DNA from: Amblyomma americanum | Lineage: Eukaryota > Arthropoda > Arachnida > Ixodida > Ixodidae | Reading direction: 5' to 3' | Assembly: GCF_052857255.1 (NCBI RefSeq) | Contig: NC_135505.1 | Coordinates: 30,723,097 to 30,787,096, forward strand | Length of the DNA stretch: 64,000 bases | Part shown: piece after piece, positions 1 to 39,226 of the stretch | Layout of the letters: the number at the start of each line of letters is the position of its first letter | Position numbering within the stretch: the stretch's first letter is position 1 | The notes under the pieces: generated by a model | What the model saw: the letters and a program-made list of their open reading frames with translations, nothing else | What the model was told of the DNA's origin: nothing | Database searches by the model: none | Program-made: the position numbers and the translations under genes

Positions 1-331
1 GGATGTCATTAGCCCGTGTTTGTTCCCTCACCCACTCTGCCCGCTTCCGGTCTCTTAACGTTACACCTGTCATTTTTCTTTCCATGGCTAGCTGTGTTGT
101 CCTTAACTTAAGCTGAACTCTTTTCGTTAGCCGCCACGTTTGTGCTCCGTAGGTGAGTACTGGTGAGATACAGCTGTTGTACACTTTTGTATTGAGGGAC
201 ATCAGTAAACTGCCATTCATGATCTGAGAGAACCTGCCATACGTGCTCCACCCCATTCTTATCCTTCTATAGTTATTTCCATCTCATGATCCGGATCAGC
301 TGTCACTACCTGCCATAAATAGACATATTCC
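1..331 (-). mobile_element. RTE-type LINE fragment (left edge)
   Basis: Near-identical to 18479-18808, the reverse-transcriptase C-terminal region of the longer copy, with scattered substitutions and small indels. The element continues left of the window, and homology stops near base 331. It sits downstream of the last PLEKHH exon seen, so presumably in the next intron. Confidence 0.85.
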
Positions 332-776
332 TGTGTAAGTGCATATCTGCTATGGATAGCTAAATGTATCATAAGATCAAAATTTCACAGAATTATGAAC
401 GCAGTCTCTGGGAAATTGTATGATCCGGACATATTAACCAGATAGAAAATGAGTGTAAGTCATTAAATTTTTAATTGTTTTTAATGGTCATGGTACGAAC
501 TGCGAATGTATTAATGAGATTCTACTGTATTCCCATCTGGCTGCTTTTTGCAACAGCACCAGTTTCTGAAATAGCACACACAAAAAAAGAAAATGTAATG
601 TACTATGCACATTGCACAAGCTGATCTTCATTGTGCAAGACACTTTTTAACAATATATAATACTGGACATACAAGCTATTCTGCCCCTAGAGCTCTGCCA
701 GTACAAGGTATCTGCAGCATTTTTGCACTCATTACTGCTTACACCTCATTTATGTGAAGCCAAGTTTTCTACTAAG
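332..776. other. Intronic sequence, nothing recognised
   Basis: AT-rich, short scattered ORFs only. No exon-like or repeat-like structure was seen. Confidence 0.5.
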
Positions 777-778
777 TA

Positions 779-1935
779 CAGTAGCCGACGGGTAATTCGG
801 ACTCCAATAATTCGGACTTGTGGGATATTTCGGACCCAGATGAGGCACCGTCAGTCACCCCATAGAAGCGCATACATATTTGCGACGAATATTTCGGACT
901 TTAAAAGTTCGAAGATTTTTCGGACTAATCTCAGTCTCCTGTGGGCCAAAATCAGCCATCTTATCGTCTTTTCGCCAGCGCAAAAGGCGCCATCTTGGAT
1001 TGAGATGGATATACGCTGCAGTTGGATTGGCTTGACATACTTTCGATACCTCATTTTTCAGAGTAGAGGTCCCTGCGAACTCAGACACTTTGAGGTGGCA
1101 GCCGAATTGTCATCGCCGTCAACTTGCTTTTGTCGCCGACGTTGTCGCGGGCAGTTATCGCTTGTCCCATACGTTGAAAATTGGTTGTAGGGAGAAGGAA
1201 TTTGTGCAGGAGCTATCTCACATCTCGGCGGGAACGGATAAAGGAGGGACTGAGAGAAGAAAGGAAGAAAGAGGTGCCGTAATGGAAGGCTCCGGAATAA
1301 TTTCGACCACCTGGGGATCTTTAACGTGCACCGACATCGCACAGCACACGGGCGCCTTTGCGCTTCGCCTCCATCGAAATGCGGCCGCCGTGATCGGGTT
1401 CCAACCCGGGTACTCCAGATCAACAGCCGAGCGCCCTAACCACTAAGCCACCGTAGCGGGTCTCATACGTTCGCCATTCGCCGTTTAGTCACTTGGGTTT
1501 CTCTGACCGCGTTGACCGAGTGGCGCTCAGTCTTCACGAAGTTACATCCGTTCACCGTTTGTTATTGCGTCCGGCAGTTCCGCCACTCTGAACGAAAAGT
1601 GCCTTATCTTTGCGTGTGTTTGACGAGCGTGTGGTGCACACTCGGGTTGTGGACAACATGGCCCCGCCGGGTCCGTCAAAGAAGTGTGGGAAGCATTCAA
1701 CTAAACGCCATGACCTTGCTGTCTAGCGTGTACAGTGAAAGTACAACTTTGGCGCAAACACAGGTGCAAATCGTCGCTAGCAAGAGAAATTTTCCGCAAG
1801 ATAAAATCAGTGACATTTTTAAGCCGATTTCATCTCAATAAAGTGATTTTTGGTACTTCACAGATTTTCCGGACTGTTCGATTATTCGGATCATTTTTCA
1901 GGTTCCTTCAAGTCCGAAAAATCGGTCGGCGACTG
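779..1935. mobile_element. pogo/Tigger-like DNA transposon with nested SINE
   Basis: Ends are inverted: CAGTAGCCGACGGGTAATTC at the left and, reversed, CAGTCGCCGACCGATTTTTC at the right, each flanked by TA (777-778 and 1936-1937). AATTCGGACT-type subterminal repeats recur on both sides. No transposase is readable. A SINE interrupts it at about 1165-1463. Placement in the pogo/Tigger group rests on the CAGT...TTCG ends and TA duplication. Confidence 0.75.
1165..1463 (-). mobile_element. tRNA-derived SINE, family B
   Basis: On the minus strand the head reads as a tRNA-like promoter (A box TGGCTTAGTGGTTAGGGCGC; B box GGGTTGGAACCC), then a body shared with the copy at 63003-63306, including GGCGCCCGTGTGCTGTGCGA and a pyrimidine-rich 3' part. 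It is nested in the DNA transposon around it. Confidence 0.82.
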
Positions 1936-2622
1936 TACTGATCAGTGGCATAGCTACAGGGGTATGCATGCCACAACACGAAACAGACATTATGCAAGCA
2001 GGGGAGAAAGGTCTGCATTTTAGCACTGTTTGCTCCACCCTGCCTCAATGGTTGCTCATGAAAAAGTCTTTGCAGGGAAAACAAAATAAATAAAATTAGG
2101 CATCCCTTGGTGCATTAACTAACATCACTGCACAGCATCATTGCTTTTGAAATTTCTGACCTGGCCACCAATAATATGGTTTGTCATGCTCTGTTACTGA
2201 TCTCCGAAGAAAAATGCTGGCAGAACTAGTCAAGGAGCATATTATTATTGCACTGCAATATAACAGGCGTTCTCCACTCAATTTGAATTGTTCCATCAGT
2301 TCCATTTGAAATGTTGAACTACCCACACACCTCAGTCTGTAAGTAAGCAAAACGTGACCGCAAAAGTGGACAAGCAAAGTTTGGCAAGGTACCAGTTGCC
2401 ATTCCATTCTAGTGAGCAAAGCTGTCCAGGATCACACATCAAGCATTTGTGGCATCATAGCTACTAAGATATTGTTTTCTTAACTTCAACCCTCCACACA
2501 AAAGACTTGTGAATGAGAACATTCAAGCAGTTGCTAGTGTGTGGTTTGCCGGCTGCGCCCTCACAGCAGTGCAACCTCACTCAGCGAAGGCAACCAAGCA
2601 GCAGCAGCGTGTGGCGACTCAC
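1936..2622. other. Intronic sequence, nothing recognised
   Basis: Intron after the last PLEKHH exon seen. A minus-strand ORF at 2138-2419 has no MyTH4 likeness. Confidence 0.5.
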
Positions 2623-30466
<27,844 letters not shown>

Positions 30467-32707
30467 CCACCCCTCTCACCCGCTCCTACAACTGCGGGCA
30501 ACGCCCACCTCCGCATCATCCTCCACCTCGTCGCCCACCGCCCTCCTGCAAGAGATTGCGCATACAGTAGTGACCACTGTGATGCACTGTAGAGGGACTG
30601 CTACAATACGATTCATTTCTCTCAAGACATGCGACACTCCTTGTCAAGACATCACAGCCTCTTCCCAAGAGATGACGCAAGCAGTCCATGCAACTCCCAG
30701 CTTGGTCATGAGCCTTCTGTCACTTTCACTCCCGTTCCGCAGACAGGTTAAAAACTAAACAAGGTCCAAGCACATCTAGGTGTTGTTGCTAAAATTCTGA
30801 GTACAGCTGCCTCCACTGTAAAGAAATCTGCACCCTTAAGGGTGCGTTTCCATGTTTATAACCTGCACCCTTGCAGCCCCCAAAATGGGTGCAAAGTACA
30901 ACTGTCATATTTATACCATAGAGTGTGATCTGAGTAGCAAAAGTATGAACTCCTATAGCTATACTGATCATTTCTTTGGTGATTGCACTCTTTGAGGGAA
31001 GCTGAACAGTCCCTATAAAAAGCTACCCATGACTTGCTTCAATATGTGCTATAATTATGGAATCCCCCAGTACATATCTAAAATACCCAGATATGTCTTT
31101 CACAGCGTGTCTGCGCCTGTTTGCAGGGGAGTTGCATTTCTGATGCCCACATAATGTTCGACGCATAAATTTTTGGAATATATTGAAAAATGCACAAAGA
31201 AAAAAAGGAACTCCTAAGAGGCCAACCTTCAAAAAATCTGCTCGCACAAGATGCCAGCATGTGCCATGTAATTAAGCCAGAGGAAAACAAACAGGTTAAA
31301 GCATCACTGGAATGAGTCATACAAGGATACTAAGCTCAGGAGGCACATACTTTCTCCGCATTTATATACCCCAATAGAGCGAGCCTCCATTTGGAATCAG
31401 TGGCGCATAGAAGTTGAGCTAAAATCATTCAGTTATTTCTTACATCAAGGAGGCAAAAATCCCTATTTTATGTGCAGGTACTGAACCTGCAGCTATCTTT
31501 CAATGGAAAACTTAACTAGCTCACATCACGTTAGAAGCATGCTTAATCAAAAACTGCAAAGTTGTCCAAAAAGTAATAGACCATCCGTACACCGTTGCAT
31601 CTGTGCACTTTTAAACACTGTATGGGTGCATTAACAGTATTGCCGTGCTCAGCGCTCCCTTTACAAAAAAAAGAACTAAGGACGTGAAAAGGGTGCCCTC
31701 ATTTGGGTTACGCATCTAAAGGCGTAAATTCTTTTTATTCTGCTGCAGAGAACGGGAAGCCTAGTCAGACAATTGGACTGGTGCTGCCACCTGCTGAGAA
31801 AGTGAAAAAGCACTGTAGAAAGCAGGTTTTGTGTGTCACTTCGAGTAATGCTCTTGTTAGCCATTGTCATGGTTAAGCTTACAATACACAAAAGTCAACT
31901 GCTTGTACCTCCCAGAAAAAAACAAGAAAACTAATCACAAAAAAGGCTGCGACCGTATGGAAGACGTTGAAGTAATGGGCCTTAGCTTTATTGGCCATGC
32001 GTAAAACGAAAGTCTTTCTGCATCCAGTGGGGACAGTGAAGAAAACCGTGAGTGGTTCGGAGAAGTAACAACTTTTCCACCTAGCGGATCAATCGAAGCC
32101 TAGCGCCATCTATCAGAGAAATTACGATGCACGTCTACCCATTGTCGAGTTACACTTCCTCAAGATACGTCCCAAACGGAATTTGCTTTGTTTGGGGGAT
32201 CAAGGTGGGCATAGAATTCGGCTTGCGGTGCGATATGGTAACACTTGAATTATTAACGGCATGAATACAATATTTACCTATTATTTAATTGTGGTTTTAT
32301 TTCTATACCACAACCCATAGAGTTTTATTTGCCTATCAAATTCGGTACACAACTGTCCCCGGATGGGTGCCCCTTGTTGTCAGAGTATATATATAACGGA
32401 ACGAATGTATACATATATAGCGGTCCCGTAACGGGACAGTTTTCTTACCGAATATAGGATATCTTTGAGGGAGAGGGGGAAAAGAAATAGTGCCGCACAA
32501 CCAATTTTAATGGCCGCCATTAAAATGTCGCCAACTATGTCAAAACTATGTCGCCATTTTGTCCCCTGACATCATACTCGCATAGTTCCACCTCTATCCA
32601 CCATATTGGACTGTGATGTCATCATTGGCATGTGGCAGGTGGTTGTTTCTACAATGCTATTGTAGATGGTGATACAAGTCTCAAAGCGAGATGTGCTGTT
32701 TTCTAAT
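30467..32707. other. Upstream/intronic sequence of the minus-strand gene
   Basis: No further coiled-coil exon was found. Contents: a 16-bp perfect palindrome at 30830-30845 (GCACCCTTAAGGGTGC) and a TCCCGTAACGGGAC palindrome near 32425. The rest is unassigned. Confidence 0.4.
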
Positions 32708-32921
32708 TACTGCCACAGATCGCGCTGTGATCTCAGGGTGGTAGCAGACCTCACGAAATCTCGAAACGGGATGAGTAGTTGCTGCCACAGATGGCGCTGT
32801 TATCTCAGGGTGGCAGCAAACCCCACGAAGTCCCGAAACGTGATGAGTAGTTGCTGCCACAGATGGCGCTGTGATCTCAGGGTGGTAGCAGACACCACGA
32901 AGTCCCGAAACGTGATGAGTA
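32708..32921. repeat. Minisatellite, 72-bp unit, three copies
   Basis: Units start at 32708, 32780 and 32852 (the last two bases short). Each contains TGCCACAGATGGCGCTGT, CTCAGGGTGGTAGCAGAC and CGAAACGTGATGAGTA. Units differ by a few substitutions. The unit is a multiple of three, so one frame stays open, but nothing else suggests coding. Confidence 0.9.
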
Positions 32922-33929
32922 CGAGCTAACGCTCTTAAAATTTTTTAGCTTACACAGGCAGCAGAATGTCTCTGCACAAGACTTGGGAACAAAATGACAG
33001 CAAATAAAAAATTTCTTTTTATAAGCCAGGAGGTAAATGCATGTGAGTGATTGTTTGTAATGCACTCTATAGAACGTATCAACCAACTTTAAACCAATGC
33101 AGACATGAAACCGAAAGAGTATTGCTAGTGTCGACACTAAGAAGGCATTATATTAGGTCACAGTAACGCAGTTAACTGGTTGGCGTTAACACCTGTCTTC
33201 TAAACTGCTAGGAGGCTGCAGGAAATTTATAATTTGACCAATGATATATACTACAAATGTCCCAATTTCTACGAATAACAGTTTCTAGAAACGTTTTTGA
33301 CACTCTGAAGAAAGCACAAACCTAGAGAAATACAAGACTGGTCGCTCATATTTATGAACGACTACTGTGGCTACATGACCTTGAGCTGCCTATCAAGAGT
33401 CAGTACCGCAGCATGAGCAGAAATGAGATGAGTTTTGCAGTAAGGTACTCCAACAAATTAATTGTTATTTGGGCATTCTTTTCACACGCTATAACTTTCT
33501 AATCCAAGCTTACTCATGTACCTTACATGCTAATTTTGTTAGCTAACTAGCAGGAATACAAAATTTATGCCTCCTTGCACTAGGCAACCAGCAGTTCTCT
33601 TAGTTTCCATTCTAGCAATAAACACTATGCTTTAAACCTTTGGCAGAGGTTATACCTGGAGGTGCCCTGTACACGCTGTTATATGCTTTCCTTGCCTTGT
33701 TATGTATACCTTTGTAGTAAAACTGGCCACAAAAAATTCAAAGCTGGTCTTCCAGAGATATACTCCATGTAGTCCAGTTTTTATCTGCTACATGGCCAAG
33801 TAAAGATCTGGTACCAGCTGCCTGACAGTTTTTCATGGACAGAAGCAGAGTACACACTCTCATTTTTTAAGGCATTTGATATTGGTGAGAAAAGTAAAGG
33901 AAGGTTTATTCACGCATTATGCTTATGAC

Positions 33930-34336
33930 ATTAGCGTTTCCGCCTTGAAAACGGCATCCGGTGTGCCGCCCTTATCACTCCGTCGTCGCACTTCCAGCTT
34001 ATCTTTATTTCATAAAATCTTCAATAGCCCTACGTGCACCGCTCCTTATATTTTCCCTCCCCTAGCACGCATTTCACTCCGCACCAGTCATCATTTTCAT
34101 TTGACCCGTCCACTCTCCCACACTGTCACCTTTGCCAATTCCTTTTTTCCCCGCACAGCTGCAGACTGGAACGGCCTTCCAGGCGGCATTGCCACCATCA
34201 CCTATTCATCCAAGTTCATTGAAAATGTAAAAAATTACGTACAATTGTAAGAATGCTTTTTTTATTATTAGTTCCCACCCCTTATGTAATGCACCAGTCA
34301 TGGGGCCTTTAAGAAAATAAAATGAAATGAAATGAC
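33930..34336 (+). mobile_element. Jockey/CR1-like LINE 3' end
   Basis: The open frame to 34250 ends with the C-terminal block of this RT group (RTSHHFHLTRPLSHTVTFAN, then SFFPRTAADWNGLPGGIATI), followed by a short 3' UTR ending in AATAAAATGAAATGAAATGA. 5'-truncated; the catalytic domain is absent. Confidence 0.8.
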
Positions 34337-35544
34337 AGTACTCCGCAAAATATAAAATTCTGAGCAAATAACGCATCAATTCCAATACACAAAAAAAAAG
34401 CAAATGAACACGGTTGCTTGCTGTCTGCAGGATATGTCAACAACTTCTTTTTGTTCGTGAGCTTTACTCGATCATGTGCTGCTCTTACTGTAAACGTCAT
34501 GGGTTGTTTTTGGGTAAAACCTGATCTTACCGGATTCTTATGCCCTGAACATACTTCTTAAAAATTGGGTTAAACCCGATTTCTCCTTGGAAATGAGCCT
34601 TTTAGACAAAGTTGGTATTCCAGTTCACAAAGCTGAAAACACCACAAAAACAAAATCACGAATATCTAGTTCTTATCCCAGAAAGGTGCCTTCGGTCAAC
34701 TAGGGATCCTATACCTCTTTTAACACTCATTTTCATGATGCTAATAAATTTGAGGATGAGTTCGAAAAGAGTGATTTAGAAGTGAGGGGCCAAACCATGG
34801 CTACCAACCAGATGTCGTACATGATGCGCAACCCACGCTAACGACCACCTGATCAAAGGACCTTCTGCCTTTAAAATCATAGTTCTGATGTCGAATGTTT
34901 TCCCACTGTACAAATAAAGCCGGGTCAAGGCCTTACTCAATTATGGCAGGGCTTCATAGAACACTGGTAACATACGCGACAAGATATCTGTAACAGATAA
35001 AAAAAAATCTTAATTGGTAAATAATTTTTTTCAGTGGGTTTTGCAATTTCCATGCTTACGAAATAATGAGCAGAAAAATGGGGCACTTTATGTACAGCAG
35101 GAAAACGAATAATAGTGAACTAAAGTCCCTAGATCAGCTTTATCTAAGGGCTTTATAGTGAACTACATTGCGTTGCAAAAAATGACCCGAAAATCCCGAA
35201 CTGCTAAATTTTTTTCAGAATAGCCCAATTTTCACCCGAATCTGGGCTAGAAAAATATCACCCAATTTTGCCCCCCCCCCCCCCCCCCAAATTCCAGAAG
35301 AAATAAAACCCAAAAATGAAGGGCTTTTTATATATGCTAGGAACTTATGAACAAATCATTCTGAGCAGGTCTCTGCTGCTACTAATCATTTTTTTCATGG
35401 TGACAAGCATTATGTGTCCTTGAATGGCATACTGGCCACATGCACTGACACGGCATTTTCATAAGTGCTCATAAGAGCCAATCTGCTGGCAAAAAAATTT
35501 CACACACGAGCGGTATTTCAGAAGGACAGACATTTGGGTAAGTT
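34337..35544. other. Unassigned, possible fold-back element
   Basis: GGGTTTTTTGGGTAAAACC-like motifs near 34500 reappear inverted near 35310 (AAACCCAAAAATGAAGGG). A C run lies at 35271-35288. The relation is loose. Confidence 0.3.
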
Positions 35545-36420
35545 GGTCTGGTGTCGTGGAGGATATACCAGTGCAAAAGACAGGAGCGTGAAAGGGCGCA
35601 AAACAAGCGCTGACTCGCAACTGATGTTTATTGAAGTGAACAAGGAATATACAGAACAACCAAGCAATACCACAAACAACACAATCACTGAAAAGCACAC
35701 AGCATAGCATGAGTCATTACTTGCCCCAAATCACTTCCCTGATCGAGATAGCCCAACTCGCGGCATGTTAACCTAAGATGTGTCTAGCCTCAGTAAATTC
35801 TCCATTTAATCTGCAATGAATGATTCGCCAAGATGTGCGTTGCCAAAAGGAACAAGTAGTAATTTTGACATCCCTTACAATACACAATGAAGTTAGAAAC
35901 CTCTACCATTATCTAAAGACCTCTTTAGATATTGAAATCGAAAACAATTTACCTTGCAGTTTGACCTACATAAACCCGGCCACAAGATAACAGCCTTCGA
36001 TAGACCACCGCGGGAAATTAACGAGGCTAGACACATCTTACGACTTATCTTACACATCTTATAGGTGTCAACTTCCCAGGCCAATTTTATGAGTAAAATG
36101 TGCTTGTTCACACTGTTTCTTGGGTGCAGATCCTAGAGGCTACACTACACTGCAATTCACTTCAAAATTGCACAAGCTGTCCTATTCGGTAAGGATATCA
36201 CGAGTTTGAACTGGTGGGAAAATTTCTACATACAATTTTCTTGGAGGCAAACGCATCTTTTGTCACTGGACAGACGTCAGCAAGGCTAGAATGAGCCGGA
36301 GAAGCAATGTTTACTGAGACACCAACATGTGCCAGGCAGTTCTCATACATCTTAAGGCTTCCTCTCAGACAATTATTTTGAGACAGTATCAAAACAAATT
36401 TTCAAGTTTGATCTAGAAGC
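35545..36420 (-). mobile_element. Penelope-like element, decayed GIY-YIG end and 3' region
   Basis: Frames on the minus strand, with shifts, resemble a Penelope GIY-YIG endonuclease: a LSCGRVYVGQTAR-like run near 35960-36000, then HCKGCQ, and NGEFTEARHI near 35790-35815. The 3' region (35545-35640) has the CATCAGTTGCGAGTCAGCGC type sequence. Several stops and frameshifts. No TSD found. Confidence 0.65.
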
Positions 36421-37904
36421 GGTCTCTTTATAGGCATCATCCTGACTAATGGCCTTGCAATTACAGCACATTCCACTTTGCCTCGTTAAACACTGTATAC
36501 AAACTTAAAGACCACTGACAACATGAGCTGCATTTCATTTTGTTTCCTTGTTGTGAACAGTAGATCTGATAATCCTGTTAGCGCTGTTTCTAGCACTAAT
36601 ATTCGGATATGTGTGCTTAAATTACTTTGAAACACAAAGATCTCAGCACACACGATGTCACGGCCCAGTCATTTCAACCGATAGATATGGAGCCCTTAGT
36701 TCTAATACATGGGCAATCAATAAGTGGGTAAACGCTGAGTGTATTACAAGTTTTGTAAAATGTTAAGAGTATGCTAATTTATGTCATTATTGTTCACACA
36801 TGCCACCACAATGACCGCATGTGCCAAGAACAAAAAAAAAGTGGAGTACTTAACAATTTTGCGTGTCATCCACATGCAGGGGGCCATGCTCATTTTTTCT
36901 GAATTGTGCTAATTTAAGCATGTGTAATTACACACAGTGTGCTTATAGAAGCAGTGTATAACAAAGCAATGCAAAAAACCCAGCAGAGATCCTTACTGGC
37001 TGACCTTTTCTCCTCAGGTTTGCTCTTTTTACATACATAAATTCTGGGGTTGTGAGGAAAGCACCTAAAACCACTCTCTACGTATCTGTGTAATGTGGCT
37101 GTAGTAACTATGGAAACGATTCCACCACTTCCAGTGAAAAAGTTACAGCCAACAGGTAGCCACAGAATATAAACGTCCGGTGCGCATACAAACAGGCTGT
37201 TTCAACTGGCTCCAATAAACTGCATCACTGGAAGAATGAAATATAAGCTGAGACCGATAAAAAATTCCATCTGAGGGCAACATCCTAGTACAACCACAGC
37301 TCTGTGAAAGGGAGTTTTTCCAGGACAGGGATTCTGTCACAGTACCTCGTAACTGAAATGCCATGCATTCAGCTTCTGCCCAAAGGCACTTGTGGGCCCG
37401 TGCAAAAATGAACTTGTGGCCAGAATGTGCCACCTGTAGTCATGTGGGCATGGGAGCAAATGCACCCACAGAACACAGGTGTGGGATGTCATGTTGTTAT
37501 CACTGCCCGTCTTCTGCCTTAGTGAGAGGCAAAAAGTCTGGTTGCTGATTGCTGTCTACGTGTGCCCATTTTAGTTTTATGTCTAAATGCATTCACATAA
37601 CGACCTGAGGCATGGCCAGCATTGTTTCAAAAAGTAATACACTAGAGAGCCACTTTAGTGCTCTCCCTGAAGTAAGGGCATATTTAAACAACCATGTTCT
37701 TCCATCACTTTGATATCAACATCCCTCCTTTAGGCTCATGGACTGTTTGATTTCATGCTCCATGTATCCTTGTCAATTATTTTTCATTTAAAACTAGCAA
37801 ACGAAGGTTCACATTTTCTCTTTTATGCTTCTTTATTTTCCGACTCACTGTCCTACCAATGGACAAGGGAAGGAAAATGAGGGGCTCGTTACGACATGCA
37901 TGTA
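36421..37904. other. Unassigned sequence
   Basis: Upstream of the minus-strand gene or in its first intron. No genes, RNAs or matched repeats seen. Confidence 0.4.
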
Positions 37905-38167
37905 AAGAAAGCCAACAGTCACCGAAACCAAGGAGCACAAGAGAATGTTTCTCCCTTTTTTTTAATTGTGGTGTTGATTAATTTCGGAGGTTGTGGGTCC
38001 GGATCTCACCTGAGGCATGCGTTGTCTTTTCTTCTACTTTCTAATCAATTATCCCTCATCGATAATATAGTTATACTATTAATTCACCATTAATAGACAC
38101 CACAATTTTAAAAAAAAGGAGAAACGTTCTCTCGTGCTCCTTGATTTCGGTGACTGCTGGCTTTCTT
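37905..38167. mobile_element. Fold-back MITE, about 80-bp TIRs
   Basis: The left arm (AAAGAAAGCCAACAGTCACC, CGAAACCAAGGAGCAC and on) pairs with the right arm with few mismatches over about 80 bases, leaving a short AT-rich middle. Total about 263 bp, no ORF. Confidence 0.85.
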
Positions 38168-38267
38168 CTGATGCATGTCTTACCAGTAAACAGTCCTCTA
38201 CTATCACTAAATTCAAAGCATTTTCCTTCCCTAAAATTGCCAGATATCTGTCTAATGAACCCATAGT

Positions 38268-38503
38268 TTATGTTTTATGGGGGGTTGAACGTCCCAAAGC
38301 GACTCAGGCTATGAGGGACGCCGCAGTGAAGGGTTCCGGAAATTTCGATCGCCTGGGGTTCTTTACCGTGCGCTGACATTGCACAGTACATGGACCTCTA
38401 GAATTTCACCTCCACTGAAATTCGACCGCCGCAGATGGGATCGAACCGCGATCTTTCAGTGTCAGCAGCTGAGTGACATAACCACTGAGCCATCGCAGCG
38501 GCA
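38268..38503 (-). mobile_element. Ruka-like SINE (family A)
   Basis: The minus strand carries a B box GGTTCGATCCCA-like run near 38430-38450, the TCGAATTTC body and the CATAGCCTGAGTCGCTTTGG segment. Full length, moderately diverged. Confidence 0.85.
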
Positions 38504-38829
38504 CAAATGCACCCACAGGAGAATCCCTCAAGCCAAAGTAGATTTCCATTGCAGAGTAAGTAGCCATTTTTATTCATACCTGTGGCACCACACAGCTACA
38601 GATGTTATATGTAGAGACTCAAGTGCACACAGCAAAGATCCTGAGTCTTCAGCTACGAAGGTTTCAAGAAATCTTTGTACCTTTTCTCTGCAGCCGTATG
38701 TCTGTACCCAGACGTGTGCTAATATGTAATTACTCTGTTAATTCATGGAGATAATTCTCATCAATGCCAACCATACAACAACAAAAACCAGAATTTCCTC
38801 TTAAAAGAATATAGATGCCAAATTTCAGT

Positions 38830-39226
38830 TGCATGTTTTCTTTTTTGTAATAACGCGTAAGGCATTAATGCTTTTTTGTAATAACGCATAAGACATTAAT
38901 GTACATGGATTACCATGTGGTATTCACCAACAGACAAATAATTTTATAGTTGAACTTCTCTAGTGTGTTTCAGTATTGGTTTCAACAGCTGAATGATGGC
39001 TATGACATCAAAGGTCAGTATAGGTCAAAATGGCATGAAGAAAATTGCAATATAATTGCTGCTTTTTCACTCATTGTGGTTCCAGCTCTTGAGGCAAGCT
39101 GGATTTACCATATTGCGCGAATCACGACAACGAAGTAGCAGTTATATAATAGTCTTTTCATGCCACACATAACCTAGACTGACCTTTGACATCATAGCCA
39201 TCGTTTGGCTACTGAAATCGAAACCA
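38830..39226. mobile_element. Inverted-repeat (fold-back) element, copy 1
   Basis: 38979-39025 and 39173-39225 are inverted partners (GATGGCTATGACATCAAAGG against CCTTTGACATCATAGCCATC). The unit including GGATTACCATGTGGTATTC recurs at 49500-49756. Confidence 0.75.

Noticed and set aside
31561..31600. Mariner TIR (GTTGTCCAAAAAGTAATAG)
   Set aside because: A single short end-like motif with no partner or transposase nearby.
32666..32929. Open frame with three repeated peptides (CCHRWRC...)
   Set aside because: It stays open only because the 72-bp repeat unit is a multiple of three. No splice or start context and no family likeness.
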